Source: Microtetraspora niveoalba (lineage in GTDB: Bacteria; Actinomycetota; Actinomycetes; Streptosporangiales; Streptosporangiaceae). Taken from it: a stretch of DNA of 48,631 bases. The DNA lies in contig NZ_BBYM01000044.1 in NCBI RefSeq assembly GCF_001570405.1, forward strand, positions 18,561-67,191, in the 5' to 3' direction. Shown piece after piece: positions 39,556-47,934 of the stretch. The notes under the pieces were generated by a model. That model did not search any database, had not been told where the DNA came from, and was given only the letters and a program-made list of their open reading frames with translations. Made by a program: the position numbers and the translations under genes. Each line of letters opens with the position of its first letter. Within the stretch, counting starts at the first letter, position 1.

Positions 39556-41391
39556 TCAGTCCCGCTCGTACGCCGCCGGGCGGGACTGGGCCCGCCGGAG
39601 CCGGGCCACATCCAGCTTGCGCGAGCGGTCGAACCGGTAGACGCCGTTGCGCTCCTGGAAGGTGTCGGTGAGCTGCGTGTAGCAGTAACCGAACATCTCC
39701 GGGTTGTCGAGCAGCGTTCCCACCAGCCCCGCGAACCGCTCCTGCAGTTCCTCCTCGCTCGCCGGGCGGGCGCCGTACCCCCAGGAGACGGCGTCGTCGT
39801 CGCCCCCGGCCGAGGCCGCCGCGTCCGGGTCCCACCAGATCCCGCCGAACTCGCTGCAGAAGTACGGCTGACCGCGATACGGCAGCGACATCGCCACCCC
39901 CGCGCCGAAGACGTTCGTGTACGGCCGGCCGTCCGCCAGGCCCGAGAGCTGCTCGGCGAACAGCTTCGGGTCCTGCTCGTACAGGTGCGAGTCGTACACG
40001 TCGGTCTCGGCCACCCGGTGGGAGTAGCCGGAGGCGTCCAGGACCGGCCGCGTGGCGTCGGCCGCCTTGGTGGCCAGGAACATCGCGCGCGTCACGTCGT
40101 CGAGCGTGGTGATGCGGTCGTGGATGACCTGGTGGGTCTCGTTGAGCGGGCACCAGCCGACGATCGAGGGGTGGCTGTAGTCACGCTCGACCGCCTCCAG
40201 CCACTGCGTGACGAACGACGCGGTCGGCTGCTGGTTGTCCTCCCAGCCCGCGCCGGTGGACGCCCCCCAGTCCCCGAACTCGCCCCACACCAGGTGGCCG
40301 AGCCGGTCGGCGTGGTAGAGGTAGCGCTCCTCGAACACCTTCTGGTGCAGGCGGGCGCCGTTGAACCCCGCCTCGCGGGCCAACTCGATGTCGGCCACCA
40401 GGGCGGCGTCGCTCGGCGCGGTCATCAGCCCGTCGGGCCAGTACCCCTGGTCCAGGACGAGCCGCTGGAACACCGGCCGCCCGTTCAGGCGCAGCGCCCG
40501 CCCGTCGATCGACACCGACCGCAGGCCGGCGTAGCTGTCCACGGCGTCCACGACGGCGCCCGCGGCGTCCAGCAGCTCCAGCCGCAGGCCGTACAGATGG
40601 GGGTCCTGCGGCCCCCACAGGCGTACCCGGTCGGCCGGAACCGGGAGCACCAGGCGGGGCGCGAGGTCCAGGTCCGCGCGCACCTCCGCCCGCGCCACCT
40701 CACGATCGGCGCCGGCCGCGCCGGGCAGCCCGTCGGCGAGCACCGCGCGGACCTGCCAGCCGGGCCGGTTCGCGATGATCGGCACCTCGACGTGGAACGC
40801 CGATCCCGCCACGTCGGGGGTGATCCGCGGACGCCGCATCCGGACCTCCGGCACCGCCTCCAGCCACACCGTCTGCCAGATGCCGGTGGTCCGCGTGTAG
40901 TGCACGCCGCCGTTCGCGTACGCGGTGGACTGCTTTCCCCGGGCCTGCACGGCATGGCGCGTGTCACGGGCCCGGACGACCACGGTCATCTCCCGCCCCG
41001 GCTCCGCGACTCCGCCCAGGTCGGCGGTGAACGGCGTGAAGCCGCCGCGGTGACGGGCCACCTCCGTGCCGTTCACCCACACGGTCGCGTCGTGGTCGAC
41101 GGCCTGGAAGTGCAGCAGCACCCGCCGCCCGGCCCACGAGGCGGGCACGGCGACCGTCCTGCGATACCAGACCGCCTCCAGGAAGTCGGTGACCCCGACC
41201 CCCGACAGCGTCGACTCGGGGGCGAACGGCACGGTGATCCGGCTGCTCAGCGGCCGGTCACGCAGACCGCGCTCGAGACCCGAGTCGCCCTGGTCGATCT
41301 CGAACTCCCATTCGCCGTTGAGCGACATCCACTCCTCCCGTACGAACTGGGGACGCGGATGCTCCGGACGGGGGACCTCGGACGACGACAT
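39556..41391 (-). CDS. GH2 family glycoside hydrolase (beta-galactosidase/glucuronidase type)
   Basis: The 611-residue enzyme has a GH2 sugar-binding domain (LNGEWEFEID, FQAVDHDATVWVNGTEVARHRGGFTPF), an immunoglobulin-like middle domain and a TIM barrel. The catalytic residues are the acid/base E418 in LNETHQV and nucleophile E514 in FCSEFGG. No signal peptide is seen, so it acts on imported or cytoplasmic beta-glycosides. ATG at 41391 has GGGAG 7 nt upstream. Length is shorter than LacZ and nearer to beta-glucuronidase-like or compact GH2 members; specificity cannot be assigned. Confidence 0.9.
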   Translation of the reverse strand: MSSSEVPRPEHPRPQFVREEWMSLNGEWEFEIDQGDSGLERGLRDRPLSSRITVPFAPESTLSGVGVTDFLEAVWYRRTVAVPASWAGRRVLLHFQAVDHDATVWVNGTEVARHRGGFTPFTADLGGVAEPGREMTVVVRARDTRHAVQARGKQSTAYANGGVHYTRTTGIWQTVWLEAVPEVRMRRPRITPDVAGSAFHVEVPIIANRPGWQVRAVLADGLPGAAGADREVARAEVRADLDLAPRLVLPVPADRVRLWGPQDPHLYGLRLELLDAAGAVVDAVDSYAGLRSVSIDGRALRLNGRPVFQRLVLDQGYWPDGLMTAPSDAALVADIELAREAGFNGARLHQKVFEERYLYHADRLGHLVWGEFGDWGASTGAGWEDNQQPTASFVTQWLEAVERDYSHPSIVGWCPLNETHQVIHDRITTLDDVTRAMFLATKAADATRPVLDASGYSHRVAETDVYDSHLYEQDPKLFAEQLSGLADGRPYTNVFGAGVAMSLPYRGQPYFCSEFGGIWWDPDAAASAGGDDDAVSWGYGARPASEEELQERFAGLVGTLLDNPEMFGYCYTQLTDTFQERNGVYRFDRSRKLDVARLRRAQSRPAAYERD

Positions 41392-41473
41392 GGCGATGCT
41401 CCCGGAGGAAGGATGACGTGATCTTCGGGCAGAGCGTATTACAACGTGGGAATCGGGCGATAGGTCCAACCGG

Positions 41474-41487
41474 CGCGTGATCACGCG
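41474..41487. promoter_or_regulatory. 14-bp perfect palindrome upstream of the GH2 gene
   Basis: CGCGTGATCACGCG is fully self-complementary and lies 83 bp upstream of the GH2 start codon, upstream of a TAATAC -10-like element (41441-41436, minus strand). It may be an operator for sugar control. The rest of 41392-41684 shows no gene. Confidence 0.4.
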
Positions 41488-41684
41488 GAGAAGCCCCCGT
41501 ACGGCGCGGCTCAGACGGGAGACGGGGCTTGAGCAGCAACCGAACGGTCAGTGGCGTTAGCGGGTCGTCGGGGTCCGGGTTATCGCCACTGGTCGTTCTG
41601 ATGTGGGTGGCGTCGGACGGGCGGGGTAGTCGGCCACGATGTCGGCATAGGCGGCGGTGCGTAGTCGGGCAGGTTTGACCGGTG

Positions 41685-41834
41685 TCAGTCGCCGTCGACG
41701 ATGAAATCGGCTATAGCGGCAGCGACGGCTTCGGGCTGCTCATCGGGGATGAAGTGTCCAGCATCGGACACGACGACTCCGGTGGCGTCATCGGCCCATG
41801 GGCTGATGGAGGCCGCCTGCAGCCTCGGAGCCTC
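41685..41834 (-). pseudogene. C-terminal remnant of an alpha/beta hydrolase
   Basis: On the minus strand about 49 codons read in frame to a TGA at 41685: after EAPRLQAA come SPWADDATGVVVSDAGHFIP and DEQPEAVAAAIADF. This is the classic end of an epoxide-hydrolase/haloalkane-dehalogenase type alpha/beta hydrolase, with the catalytic His in DAGHFIPDEQP. In-frame TAA (41837-41835) precedes it, and no N-terminal part exists nearby. It is therefore a truncated remnant, joined head to head with a TetR remnant. Confidence 0.75.
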
Positions 41835-41836
41835 TT

Positions 41837-42182
41837 ACAGCTGTTCGTGCGTTCTTCGACGTAACCCTCGAGCGCATCGCCGATCCCGAACTGCCGGATG
41901 GATGCCCTGGTCGCCCAGTCGGCCATGGCAATTCCGGTGCTGAGCCCGAGCGCCGCGGCGCACGCGAAGGAGGCGCTGGGCTTCCAGCGCTTGCGTCTAC
42001 GCGCCGCGCTGAAGGCCGGCCGATTGACCGACCAGGACGCCGCGGCCTTCGCTGAACACGTGGCCGCCGTGAACCAGTCTCTCGCCGTCATGAGCAGAGC
42101 TGGGGCGAGCCCGGCGCAGCTCCTGGCCATTGTGGGCGTGACCGTCGGCGCACTCTCACAGGCGTTGCGCACGCGCGACTAG
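41837..42182 (+). pseudogene. C-terminal remnant of a TetR-family regulator, frameshifted
   Basis: The plus strand reads TAVRAFFDVTLERIADPELP and then, after one extra C among 41905-41907, continues in the next frame as LVAQSAMAIPVLSPSAAAHA, followed by FQRLRLRAALKAGRLTDQ, to a stop at 42182. The joined sequence (FFDVTLERI, PELPDGC, LVAQSA) is the ligand-domain half of a TetR regulator of the type with a GCLV-like motif. The DNA-binding half is absent. An ATG at 41898 opens a 94-codon frame, but it begins inside the domain and is unlikely to be a real gene. Confidence 0.72.
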
Positions 42183-42229
42183 CACCCCAGGGCGACATCA
42201 GCCGAACCAACCACCCGCGAAGTACGGGA

Positions 42230-43099
42230 CTAGCTGTGACCGGCGCCGATCAGCTCAAGGAAGGCCGTGGCCGCCGGAGACGGCCGCTTGTCCCAGATCA
42301 GGTGCTCCACCCGCGAGGGAGCATCCCGAAGGCGGATCATGCGCAGGTCGGGGAAGCGCGGCGCGTACGCGGCCGGCAACATGCCCACCCCGAGGCCCTG
42401 CCGTACCAGATCGACCATGAAGTCGGCGGACGACACCTCGAAGGGCACCTCGCGTCGCACTCCTGCGGCCGCGAAGGCCTCGTCCGACTGTGCCCGCCCG
42501 GCCGCGCCGGCGCGGAAGTCGATGAACGGTTCGTCCGCCAGGCTCCGCAGGTCCGCCTCGTCCTCCGTCCGGTGGTAGTCGGACGCGACCACGGCGACCA
42601 GCTCGCCTCCGCCGAGCCGGCGGCTCTGGACGCCCTTCGGTTCCGCGCGGGGCGGCAGGCCGAGGAACGCGACGTCGACGCCGCCCCGCCGGACCCGTTC
42701 GATCAGCTCTTCGCTGCCCGCCGAGGTGAGCGTGATGTGCACCCGCGGATAGCGCCGACGGTACTCCCTGAGGGTGACCGGCAGGTTGACGGCCGCCACC
42801 GTGGGGATGGCGCCGACGGCGAGCCGCCCGCGGACCTCCCCGCCCGCGGCGGCCACCTCGGCCCGCGCACGGGCCGCGGCCTCCAGACACTCCCGGGCCG
42901 CGGGCAGGAACGCCTCTCCGGCCGGCGTCAGCCGTACACGCCGGCTGGTCCGTTCGAACAGCCGCGCGCCCAGCTCCCGCTCCAAACCGGCGATCTGATG
43001 ACTGAGCGCCGACTGCACCACACGGCATCGCTCGGCCGCCCGGGTGAAGTTCCTGGTCTCCGCGACCGCGAGGACATACCTCAACTGCTGCAGCTCCAT
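42230..43099 (-). CDS. LysR-family transcriptional regulator
   Basis: The 289-residue protein has the LysR winged helix (MELQQLRYVLAVAETRNFTRAAERCRVVQSALSHQIAGLERELGARLFERTSRRVRLTPAG) and a two-lobed substrate-binding domain. ATG at 43099 matches the normal LysR N-terminus; an ATG 6 codons upstream is an alternative. CACTAT ends 6 nt before the chosen ATG and no Shine-Dalgarno is present, consistent with a leaderless transcript. It diverges from an MFS transporter, its likely target, with two ATCGAT palindromes between. Confidence 0.9.
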   Translation of the reverse strand: MELQQLRYVLAVAETRNFTRAAERCRVVQSALSHQIAGLERELGARLFERTSRRVRLTPAGEAFLPAARECLEAAARARAEVAAAGGEVRGRLAVGAIPTVAAVNLPVTLREYRRRYPRVHITLTSAGSEELIERVRRGGVDVAFLGLPPRAEPKGVQSRRLGGGELVAVVASDYHRTEDEADLRSLADEPFIDFRAGAAGRAQSDEAFAAAGVRREVPFEVSSADFMVDLVRQGLGVGMLPAAYAPRFPDLRMIRLRDAPSRVEHLIWDKRPSPAATAFLELIGAGHS

Positions 43100-43118
43100 A
43101 CAGCCATAGTGCATCACG

Positions 43119-43161
43119 ATCGATATCGATGAAAACTATGCGTTGGACTCATCGATCGATG
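43119..43161. promoter_or_regulatory. Paired ATCGAT palindromes between lysR-type gene and MFS gene
   Basis: ATCGATATCGAT (43119-43130) and CATCGATCGATG (43150-43161) are both self-complementary. They also form a larger inverted repeat (ATCGATG at 43125, CATCGAT at 43150, 18-bp centre). The layout suits a LysR tetramer contacting two sites. Confidence 0.55.
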
Positions 43162-43379
43162 CTCGCGCACCCTTGAGTACAGGACGGAACCCCGGACGCG
43201 GGCGCCCGTCACCACGGCCCCTCCACGGCCGCGTCACGCGCTTCCGCCGGTCCCCGGCCGGCCGATCGGACAGGTGCGGCAGGTCAGCGGCAACGGCGCC
43301 GCGGCCTCGCCGCCGGAGCGGTCTCGCCGCGCCGCCGGGGCCGTCACGAATCTCCGCCCAGGAAAAGCAGAAAGAAGAC

Positions 43380-44594
43380 ATGGCCACCTACGACGAACAC
43401 CCGCGCTCGCCCCTGAGAGCATGGCTCGGCGTTTCAGCGATCACAGCCAGCCTCTTCGTCTTCCTCACGACCGAGCTGATGCCCGTCGGCCTGCTCACCC
43501 CGGTAAGCGCGAGCCTGAGCATATCCGTGGGCCTCGCCGGGCTGATGGTCACTCTGTACGGCGTCTCGGCCGGGCTCGGCGTGCCCTTCATCGTGGCATG
43601 GACCAGGCGCGTCAACCGACGCGTCCTGCTGTCCACGCTCCTGGCGATACTGGCCCTGGGAAACACGATCACCGCCCTCGCACCGACCTATCCGCTGGTG
43701 TTGACGACGCGGCTCATCATGGGCTTCGCCAGCGGAGTCTTCTGGGCCATCGGCGTGAGCATGGCGATGCGCCTCGTTCCGGAACGCCACGCGAGCCGGG
43801 CGGCCGCGATCGTGATGTCCGGCATCTCGATCGCCGCGGTCGTGGGCATACCGCTGGGAACGATCCTGGAAGGCCTCACCGGCTGGCGAACCACGTTCCT
43901 CATCTGGGCCGGCCTCAGCGCGCTGGTGTTCCTCGCGGTCGTCGCCACCATTCCATCGCTGCCGTCGACGAACGCGGTCTCGGTGCGGGAGGTCTTCGGC
44001 CTCCCGCTGAAGAACACGCAGCTACGCCGGGTGCTGTTCACCGTCGTCCTCTTCGTGCTCGGCCATTTCGGCGCGTACACGTTCGTGCGCCCCTACCTGG
44101 AGCACAGCGCATCCGCCACACCCTTCGTCATCACCGTGGTGCTGATGGTTTACGGCGCGGGAGGCGCGGCCGGGAACTTCATCGCCGGACACACCGTCAA
44201 CAGAAACCTGAGGGGCAGCTTCATCGCCGGCTGCGCGGGACTCGTGACGTCCTTGCTGTTGCTGCTCACCATCGCTCACGGGCAGGCCGGATCGCTCATC
44301 ACGATGATTCTCTGGGGAGTCTCCTTCGGTGTCGTCCAGCTCTCCCAGATCAACATGACACAGGCCGCCGCGCCCGACACCTTCGAAGCCGCGATGTCAC
44401 TCAACACCATGGCCTACAACACCTCCATCGCGCTCGGGGCGCTCTTCGGCGGACTGTTCGCCGACCATCTGGGTGTCACGAGTGTCGTCTGGTTCGGCGT
44501 CGCACTGACCACGGCTTCGCTGCTCCTCACCCTCGGCACCCGCCGGCGGACCTCACGCACCGTCCCCGACGACGCGTTGGCGACCCACCCCTGA
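43380..44594 (+). CDS. MFS transporter, DHA1/AraJ-like
   Basis: The 404-residue protein has 12 predicted helices. The start is WLGVSAITASLFVFLTTELMPVGLLTPVSASLSIS, typical of the AraJ/YdhP/SotB branch of DHA1 exporters. The VAWTRRVNRR loop corresponds to motif A and GFASGVFWAIGVSMA to helix 4. These pumps export sugars, arabinose-like compounds or drugs. ATG at 43380 has only a weak purine-rich site (AAAGAAG). The gene is divergent from a LysR regulator and 38 bp upstream of a VOC protein gene, so export and resistance or detoxification may be linked. Confidence 0.88.
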   Translation: MATYDEHPRSPLRAWLGVSAITASLFVFLTTELMPVGLLTPVSASLSISVGLAGLMVTLYGVSAGLGVPFIVAWTRRVNRRVLLSTLLAILALGNTITALAPTYPLVLTTRLIMGFASGVFWAIGVSMAMRLVPERHASRAAAIVMSGISIAAVVGIPLGTILEGLTGWRTTFLIWAGLSALVFLAVVATIPSLPSTNAVSVREVFGLPLKNTQLRRVLFTVVLFVLGHFGAYTFVRPYLEHSASATPFVITVVLMVYGAGGAAGNFIAGHTVNRNLRGSFIAGCAGLVTSLLLLLTIAHGQAGSLITMILWGVSFGVVQLSQINMTQAAAPDTFEAAMSLNTMAYNTSIALGALFGGLFADHLGVTSVVWFGVALTTASLLLTLGTRRRTSRTVPDDALATHP

Positions 44595-44632
44595 ACAGGC
44601 CAGTCCTCCAAACCCCATGAAGGAGACCGCCG

Positions 44633-45019
44633 GTGCGCGTGAAAGCCTTCGACCACCTGGTGCTCAACGTGCGGGACGCCGAACGGGCACTGAAGTTCTA
44701 CTCGGGAACACTCGGACTCGAAGAGGAGCGCGTCGCGGAGTGGCGAGCGGGCAAGGCGCCCTTCCCGTCCGTACGGATCAACGAGTCCACCATCATCGAC
44801 CTGGTCGAACGCCCGGGCGGCGGGTCGAACGTGGACCACATCTGCCTCGTGGTGGATCCGGTCGACTGGCAGCAGGTGATCGACTCCGGCGTCCTCACCG
44901 TGCTGGAGGGGCCGGTCCCCCGGTTCGGCGCCCGCGGCGTCGCCCAGTCGGTCTATGTCCGTGACCCGGACGACAACACCGTCGAGCTGCGCTGGTACCC
45001 CCAGGACGCCGAACGGTGA
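44633..45019 (+). CDS. VOC-superfamily (glyoxalase/bleomycin-resistance-like) protein
   Basis: The 128-residue protein has the paired beta-alpha-beta modules of the vicinal oxygen chelate fold: FDHLVLNVRDAERALKFYSGTLGLEEE and, in the second half, VDHICLVVDPVDWQQVID with YVRDPDDNTVELRWYP. Conserved metal-site positions H8, H69-like and the C-terminal Glu are present. GTG at 44633 is supported by AAGGAG 7 nt upstream. It probably forms an operon with the MFS gene 38 bp upstream and may bind or modify a toxic compound. Exact function unknown. Confidence 0.85.
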   Translation: MRVKAFDHLVLNVRDAERALKFYSGTLGLEEERVAEWRAGKAPFPSVRINESTIIDLVERPGGGSNVDHICLVVDPVDWQQVIDSGVLTVLEGPVPRFGARGVAQSVYVRDPDDNTVELRWYPQDAER

Positions 45020-45118
45020 CCCGTCCGGGATCGGCCGGCCGCGTGATCCCGCGACCGTGACGGCGCCGCGACGTCCGGCCCCCGGCCCGGCACCTTCGAC
45101 ACGGCGGGCGGAACGGCG

Positions 45119-46156
45119 TCAACGGCCGAGACGCCGCCCCGGCCCCGTGCTCTCCCGCACCACCAGCCGGTGCGGGACGACGTACGCGGCCGGAGGCGAG
45201 GCGTCGCCCTCGATCCGCCGCAGCAGCGCCTCGACGGCGACGCGCGCCAGCTCCTCCTTGTCCGGGGCGACGGTCGTCAGCGCGGGGTGGGAGAAGGCCC
45301 CCTCCGGCGTGCCGTCCCACCCCAGCACCGCCACATCCCCCGGAACATCGACCCCCGCGCCGCGCAGGGCGCGCATCGCGCCGATCGCGAGCAGGTCGTT
45401 GGCGCAGACCAGCGCGTCGAACGCGGGGACCCGCGGCCGGGCCAGCAACTCCGCCACCCGCGCCGCGCCCTCCTCCCGCGAGAACGCGTCCGCCGCGAGC
45501 ACCAGCTCCGGATCGACCGGCGCCCCCGCCGCCGCCAGCGCCCGCTCATACCCCCGCAACCGCAGGTCACCGGTGCCGCGCGGCCGCCCGGACTGGTGCC
45601 CGAGGAAGGCGATCCGGCGCCGGCCCGTCTCCAGCAGGTGCCGCGTCGCCTCCTCCGCCGACGCCACGTTGTCGATCGCCACATGGTCCAGACCGGACTC
45701 CTCGCAGGTGACGTGCTCCCCGATCAGCACGATCGGCGTGTCGTCCCTGCGGGCGGCGATCTGCGGCCCGGTCATCTCCAGCGGGCTGAACACGATCCCG
45801 TCGATGACGCGGACCCGGAACCCCTCGGCGACCACGCCCTCCCGCTCACCCCGGCCGTGCGTCTCGTCGATCAGCACCGTGTACCCCGACCGCGCCGCAC
45901 GCTCGATCATCACGTGCGCCAGCTCACTGAAGTACGGGTTCCCGATCGCGGGCACGGCCAGCGCGAGCAGGTTCGCCCGCCCCATGCGCAGTTGCCTGCC
46001 CGCCACACTGGGCCGGTAGTTGAGCTCCTCGATCGCCGCGAGCACCCGCGCCCGGGTCTCCGGGCGCACGTTGGCCCGCTCGTGCAGCACGTTCGACACC
46101 GTCTTCCACGAGACGCCCGCGCGCTGCGCGACGTCCTGAATCCGGGCCGGCCTCAC
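45119..46156 (-). CDS. LacI-family transcriptional regulator
   Basis: The 345-residue protein has a LacI HTH (ARIQDVAQRAGVSWKTVSNVLHERANVRPETRARVLAAIEELNYRP) with the hinge and a periplasmic-binding-protein-like sensor (LLALAVPAIGNPYFSELAHVMIERAARSGYTVLI to VAVLGWDGTPEGAFSHPALTTV). GTG at 46156 is supported by GGAGG 7 nt upstream. It follows the nitronate monooxygenase gene by 38 bp on the same strand. LacI proteins normally bind sugars, but no sugar gene is adjacent; the GH2 and GH13 genes are kilobases away. Confidence 0.92.
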   Translation of the reverse strand: MRPARIQDVAQRAGVSWKTVSNVLHERANVRPETRARVLAAIEELNYRPSVAGRQLRMGRANLLALAVPAIGNPYFSELAHVMIERAARSGYTVLIDETHGRGEREGVVAEGFRVRVIDGIVFSPLEMTGPQIAARRDDTPIVLIGEHVTCEESGLDHVAIDNVASAEEATRHLLETGRRRIAFLGHQSGRPRGTGDLRLRGYERALAAAGAPVDPELVLAADAFSREEGAARVAELLARPRVPAFDALVCANDLLAIGAMRALRGAGVDVPGDVAVLGWDGTPEGAFSHPALTTVAPDKEELARVAVEALLRRIEGDASPPAAYVVPHRLVVRESTGPGRRLGR

Positions 46157-46194
46157 CCCTGCGCCTCCCCAACCGCGTGGTCCGGGGCGACAGC

Positions 46195-47685
46195 CTAGTG
46201 CCCCACCCGCGTCCCGCGCGGGTCCGCATCCCCGAGCAGGTGGGCGACCACGTCGGCCGCGCCGTACCCCTCGGGCAGCCGGGCGAGGAAGTCCAGGTCC
46301 TGGCCGAGGGTGAGCAGCGGCTGCTCCTCGTACCCGTCCGGGCGGTGCTGCCCGAGACCGATCGCGGCGACCAGGCCGTTGCACAGGCACCTGCGGCCGT
46401 CCGTCTCCTCCGCCCGGCCCCCCTTTCGCAGGTACGCGTCCACCGGCTCTGCCGGGCAGCGGAACCCCACCCCGCCCTCCGGCCGCACGTACGGCGTGCG
46501 CAGATGGCCGAGGTCGCACAGCCGGGGACGCCGCTCGTACACCTCCGCCTCGGCCAGGGTCTCCTCCAGCCCGGCCACCTTGAACGGGAAACCGGCCGGC
46601 GAGGCGTGCGGGTCGTTGCGCACCCGCAGCGCGCCCGCCCCGGCCCGCTCCAGCAGCCGCCGCCGCTGCTTGTCGTCCAGGCCGGACTCCCGGCACAACG
46701 CGAACGCCGTGCCCACCTGGACGCCCGCCGCACCCGCCGCCCGCGCCCGCGCCACCCCGTCCCGGCTCGCGTACCCTCCGGCGAGCCAGAACGGCAGGCC
46801 CAGCGCCGCGATCTTGCCGAGGTTCGCCTCGTCACGCGGCCCGTACACCGGCTGCTCGGTGTCGTCCAGGCGCATCCGGCCGCGCGGAGGGGCGCTGTGC
46901 CCGCCCGCGACCGGCGTCTCCACCACGAACCCGTCCGGCCGGGTCTCCGGCGTACGCGCCAGATAGGCCGCCAGGACGTCGGAGGACACGATGGCCAGCA
47001 GCCGCGGCCGGGCCAGGGGCTCGGCGGTGGCGGCGCGGCCGAGCACCGCGGCCGGGTCGATGCCGACCGTGTGCCGCTCCCCCGCCTCCGCTCCCGCGAC
47101 CGTGACGGAGACCTCGCCCGGCATGTGCGCGGCGAGCCGGTCGAGCAGCCCCGGGATCTGGGACGGGATGCCCGCCCCCATCAGCACGAAGTCGACACCG
47201 GCCAGCATCGCCCCGTAGGCCGCCGCGGGCGTCGCCATCTGGATCTTCTCCAGATAGTTGATCCCGACCGGGCCGCCGTCGCGCCGGGCCAGGAACACCT
47301 CCGCGAAGTTCGCGGCCACGGCCAGCTCGTCGCGCGCCCGGTTCGGGCGCAGGCCGAGCCGGGGCACCGGCCGGTACGGCACGCCGGGCGCGATGCCGCC
47401 GTGCACGTAGTACCGGGCCAGGATCCGCTCGCTGATCGCGGGCACCGGGAACGCGGCCAGCGCGGCGCGCAGATGCCCTCCCGGGTCGCCCTGCTGGAGC
47501 CTCCGGGCCAGGGTGACGTCCAGCGCCACACCGGAGACCACCCCGAGCTGTCCGGTCCGGGCGACGGCCCGCGCCAGCCGCCACCCGGACACGCCTACTC
47601 CCATTCCTCCCTGGATGAGCACGGGCAGCCCGCTCCCGGGCACGGGCGGTACCGGGCCGTGAACCGGCCGCTCGGCGATCGTCAA
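46195..47685 (-). CDS. Nitronate monooxygenase-family protein with Cys-rich extension
   Basis: The 496-residue flavoprotein shows nitronate monooxygenase/2-nitropropane dioxygenase signatures: LPVLIQGGMGVGVSGWRLARAVA near the N-terminus, PVGINYLEKIQ, DFVLMGAGIPSQIPGLLD, VETPVAGGHSAPP, and GLPFWLAGGYASRDGVARARAAGAAGVQVGTAFALC. FMN is the likely cofactor. The family is usually about 320-380 residues; here about 120 more follow, with cysteines in RLCDLGH, GFRCPAEP and RRCLCNG. TTG at 47685 is chosen because AGGAGG lies 8 nt upstream. Substrate unknown; it could detoxify nitroalkanes or act as a quinone or enoyl reductase. Confidence 0.85.
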   Translation of the reverse strand: MTIAERPVHGPVPPVPGSGLPVLIQGGMGVGVSGWRLARAVARTGQLGVVSGVALDVTLARRLQQGDPGGHLRAALAAFPVPAISERILARYYVHGGIAPGVPYRPVPRLGLRPNRARDELAVAANFAEVFLARRDGGPVGINYLEKIQMATPAAAYGAMLAGVDFVLMGAGIPSQIPGLLDRLAAHMPGEVSVTVAGAEAGERHTVGIDPAAVLGRAATAEPLARPRLLAIVSSDVLAAYLARTPETRPDGFVVETPVAGGHSAPPRGRMRLDDTEQPVYGPRDEANLGKIAALGLPFWLAGGYASRDGVARARAAGAAGVQVGTAFALCRESGLDDKQRRRLLERAGAGALRVRNDPHASPAGFPFKVAGLEETLAEAEVYERRPRLCDLGHLRTPYVRPEGGVGFRCPAEPVDAYLRKGGRAEETDGRRCLCNGLVAAIGLGQHRPDGYEEQPLLTLGQDLDFLARLPEGYGAADVVAHLLGDADPRGTRVGH

Positions 47686-47879
47686 GGGGAAAACCTCCTG
47701 CTGGGCGGCGCGTCGGACCCGTGCGGAGCCCGGGGACTCCAGGTGGATGTGGGACGAGTCAACCGCCTCACGATGATCTTCCTGTAGTGACCAAAGTCCC
47801 GAGAGACCGGGCCCGCCGTCACATCCCCGCTCGCACGACACCACCCAGAACGGACGCCACACCTCTTCGCACATGGTTT

Positions 47880-47894
47880 GTCACGAAGCGTGAC
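47880..47894. promoter_or_regulatory. Inverted repeat upstream of narG
   Basis: GTCACGAAGCGTGAC has perfect GTCACG/CGTGAC arms around a 3-bp centre and lies 40 bp before the narG ATG, within its promoter region. It differs from the FNR consensus. It may be an operator for an oxygen, redox or nitrogen regulator. Confidence 0.45.
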
Positions 47895-47934
47895 GGAGCA
47901 TCCCTGATGTAGCCGAAGGGGACAGGGGTGGGCG

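Noticed and set aside
41898-42182. 94-codon ATG frame as an independent small gene
   Set aside because: The frame continues the TetR ligand domain once the extra C is removed. The upstream half in another frame fits the same domain, so a remnant is more likely.
45119-46156. LacI regulator as controller of the GH13/GH36 or GH2 genes
   Set aside because: It lies 4-20 kb away, and the operators seen at those genes lack the even-spaced, CG-centred symmetry of LacI sites.
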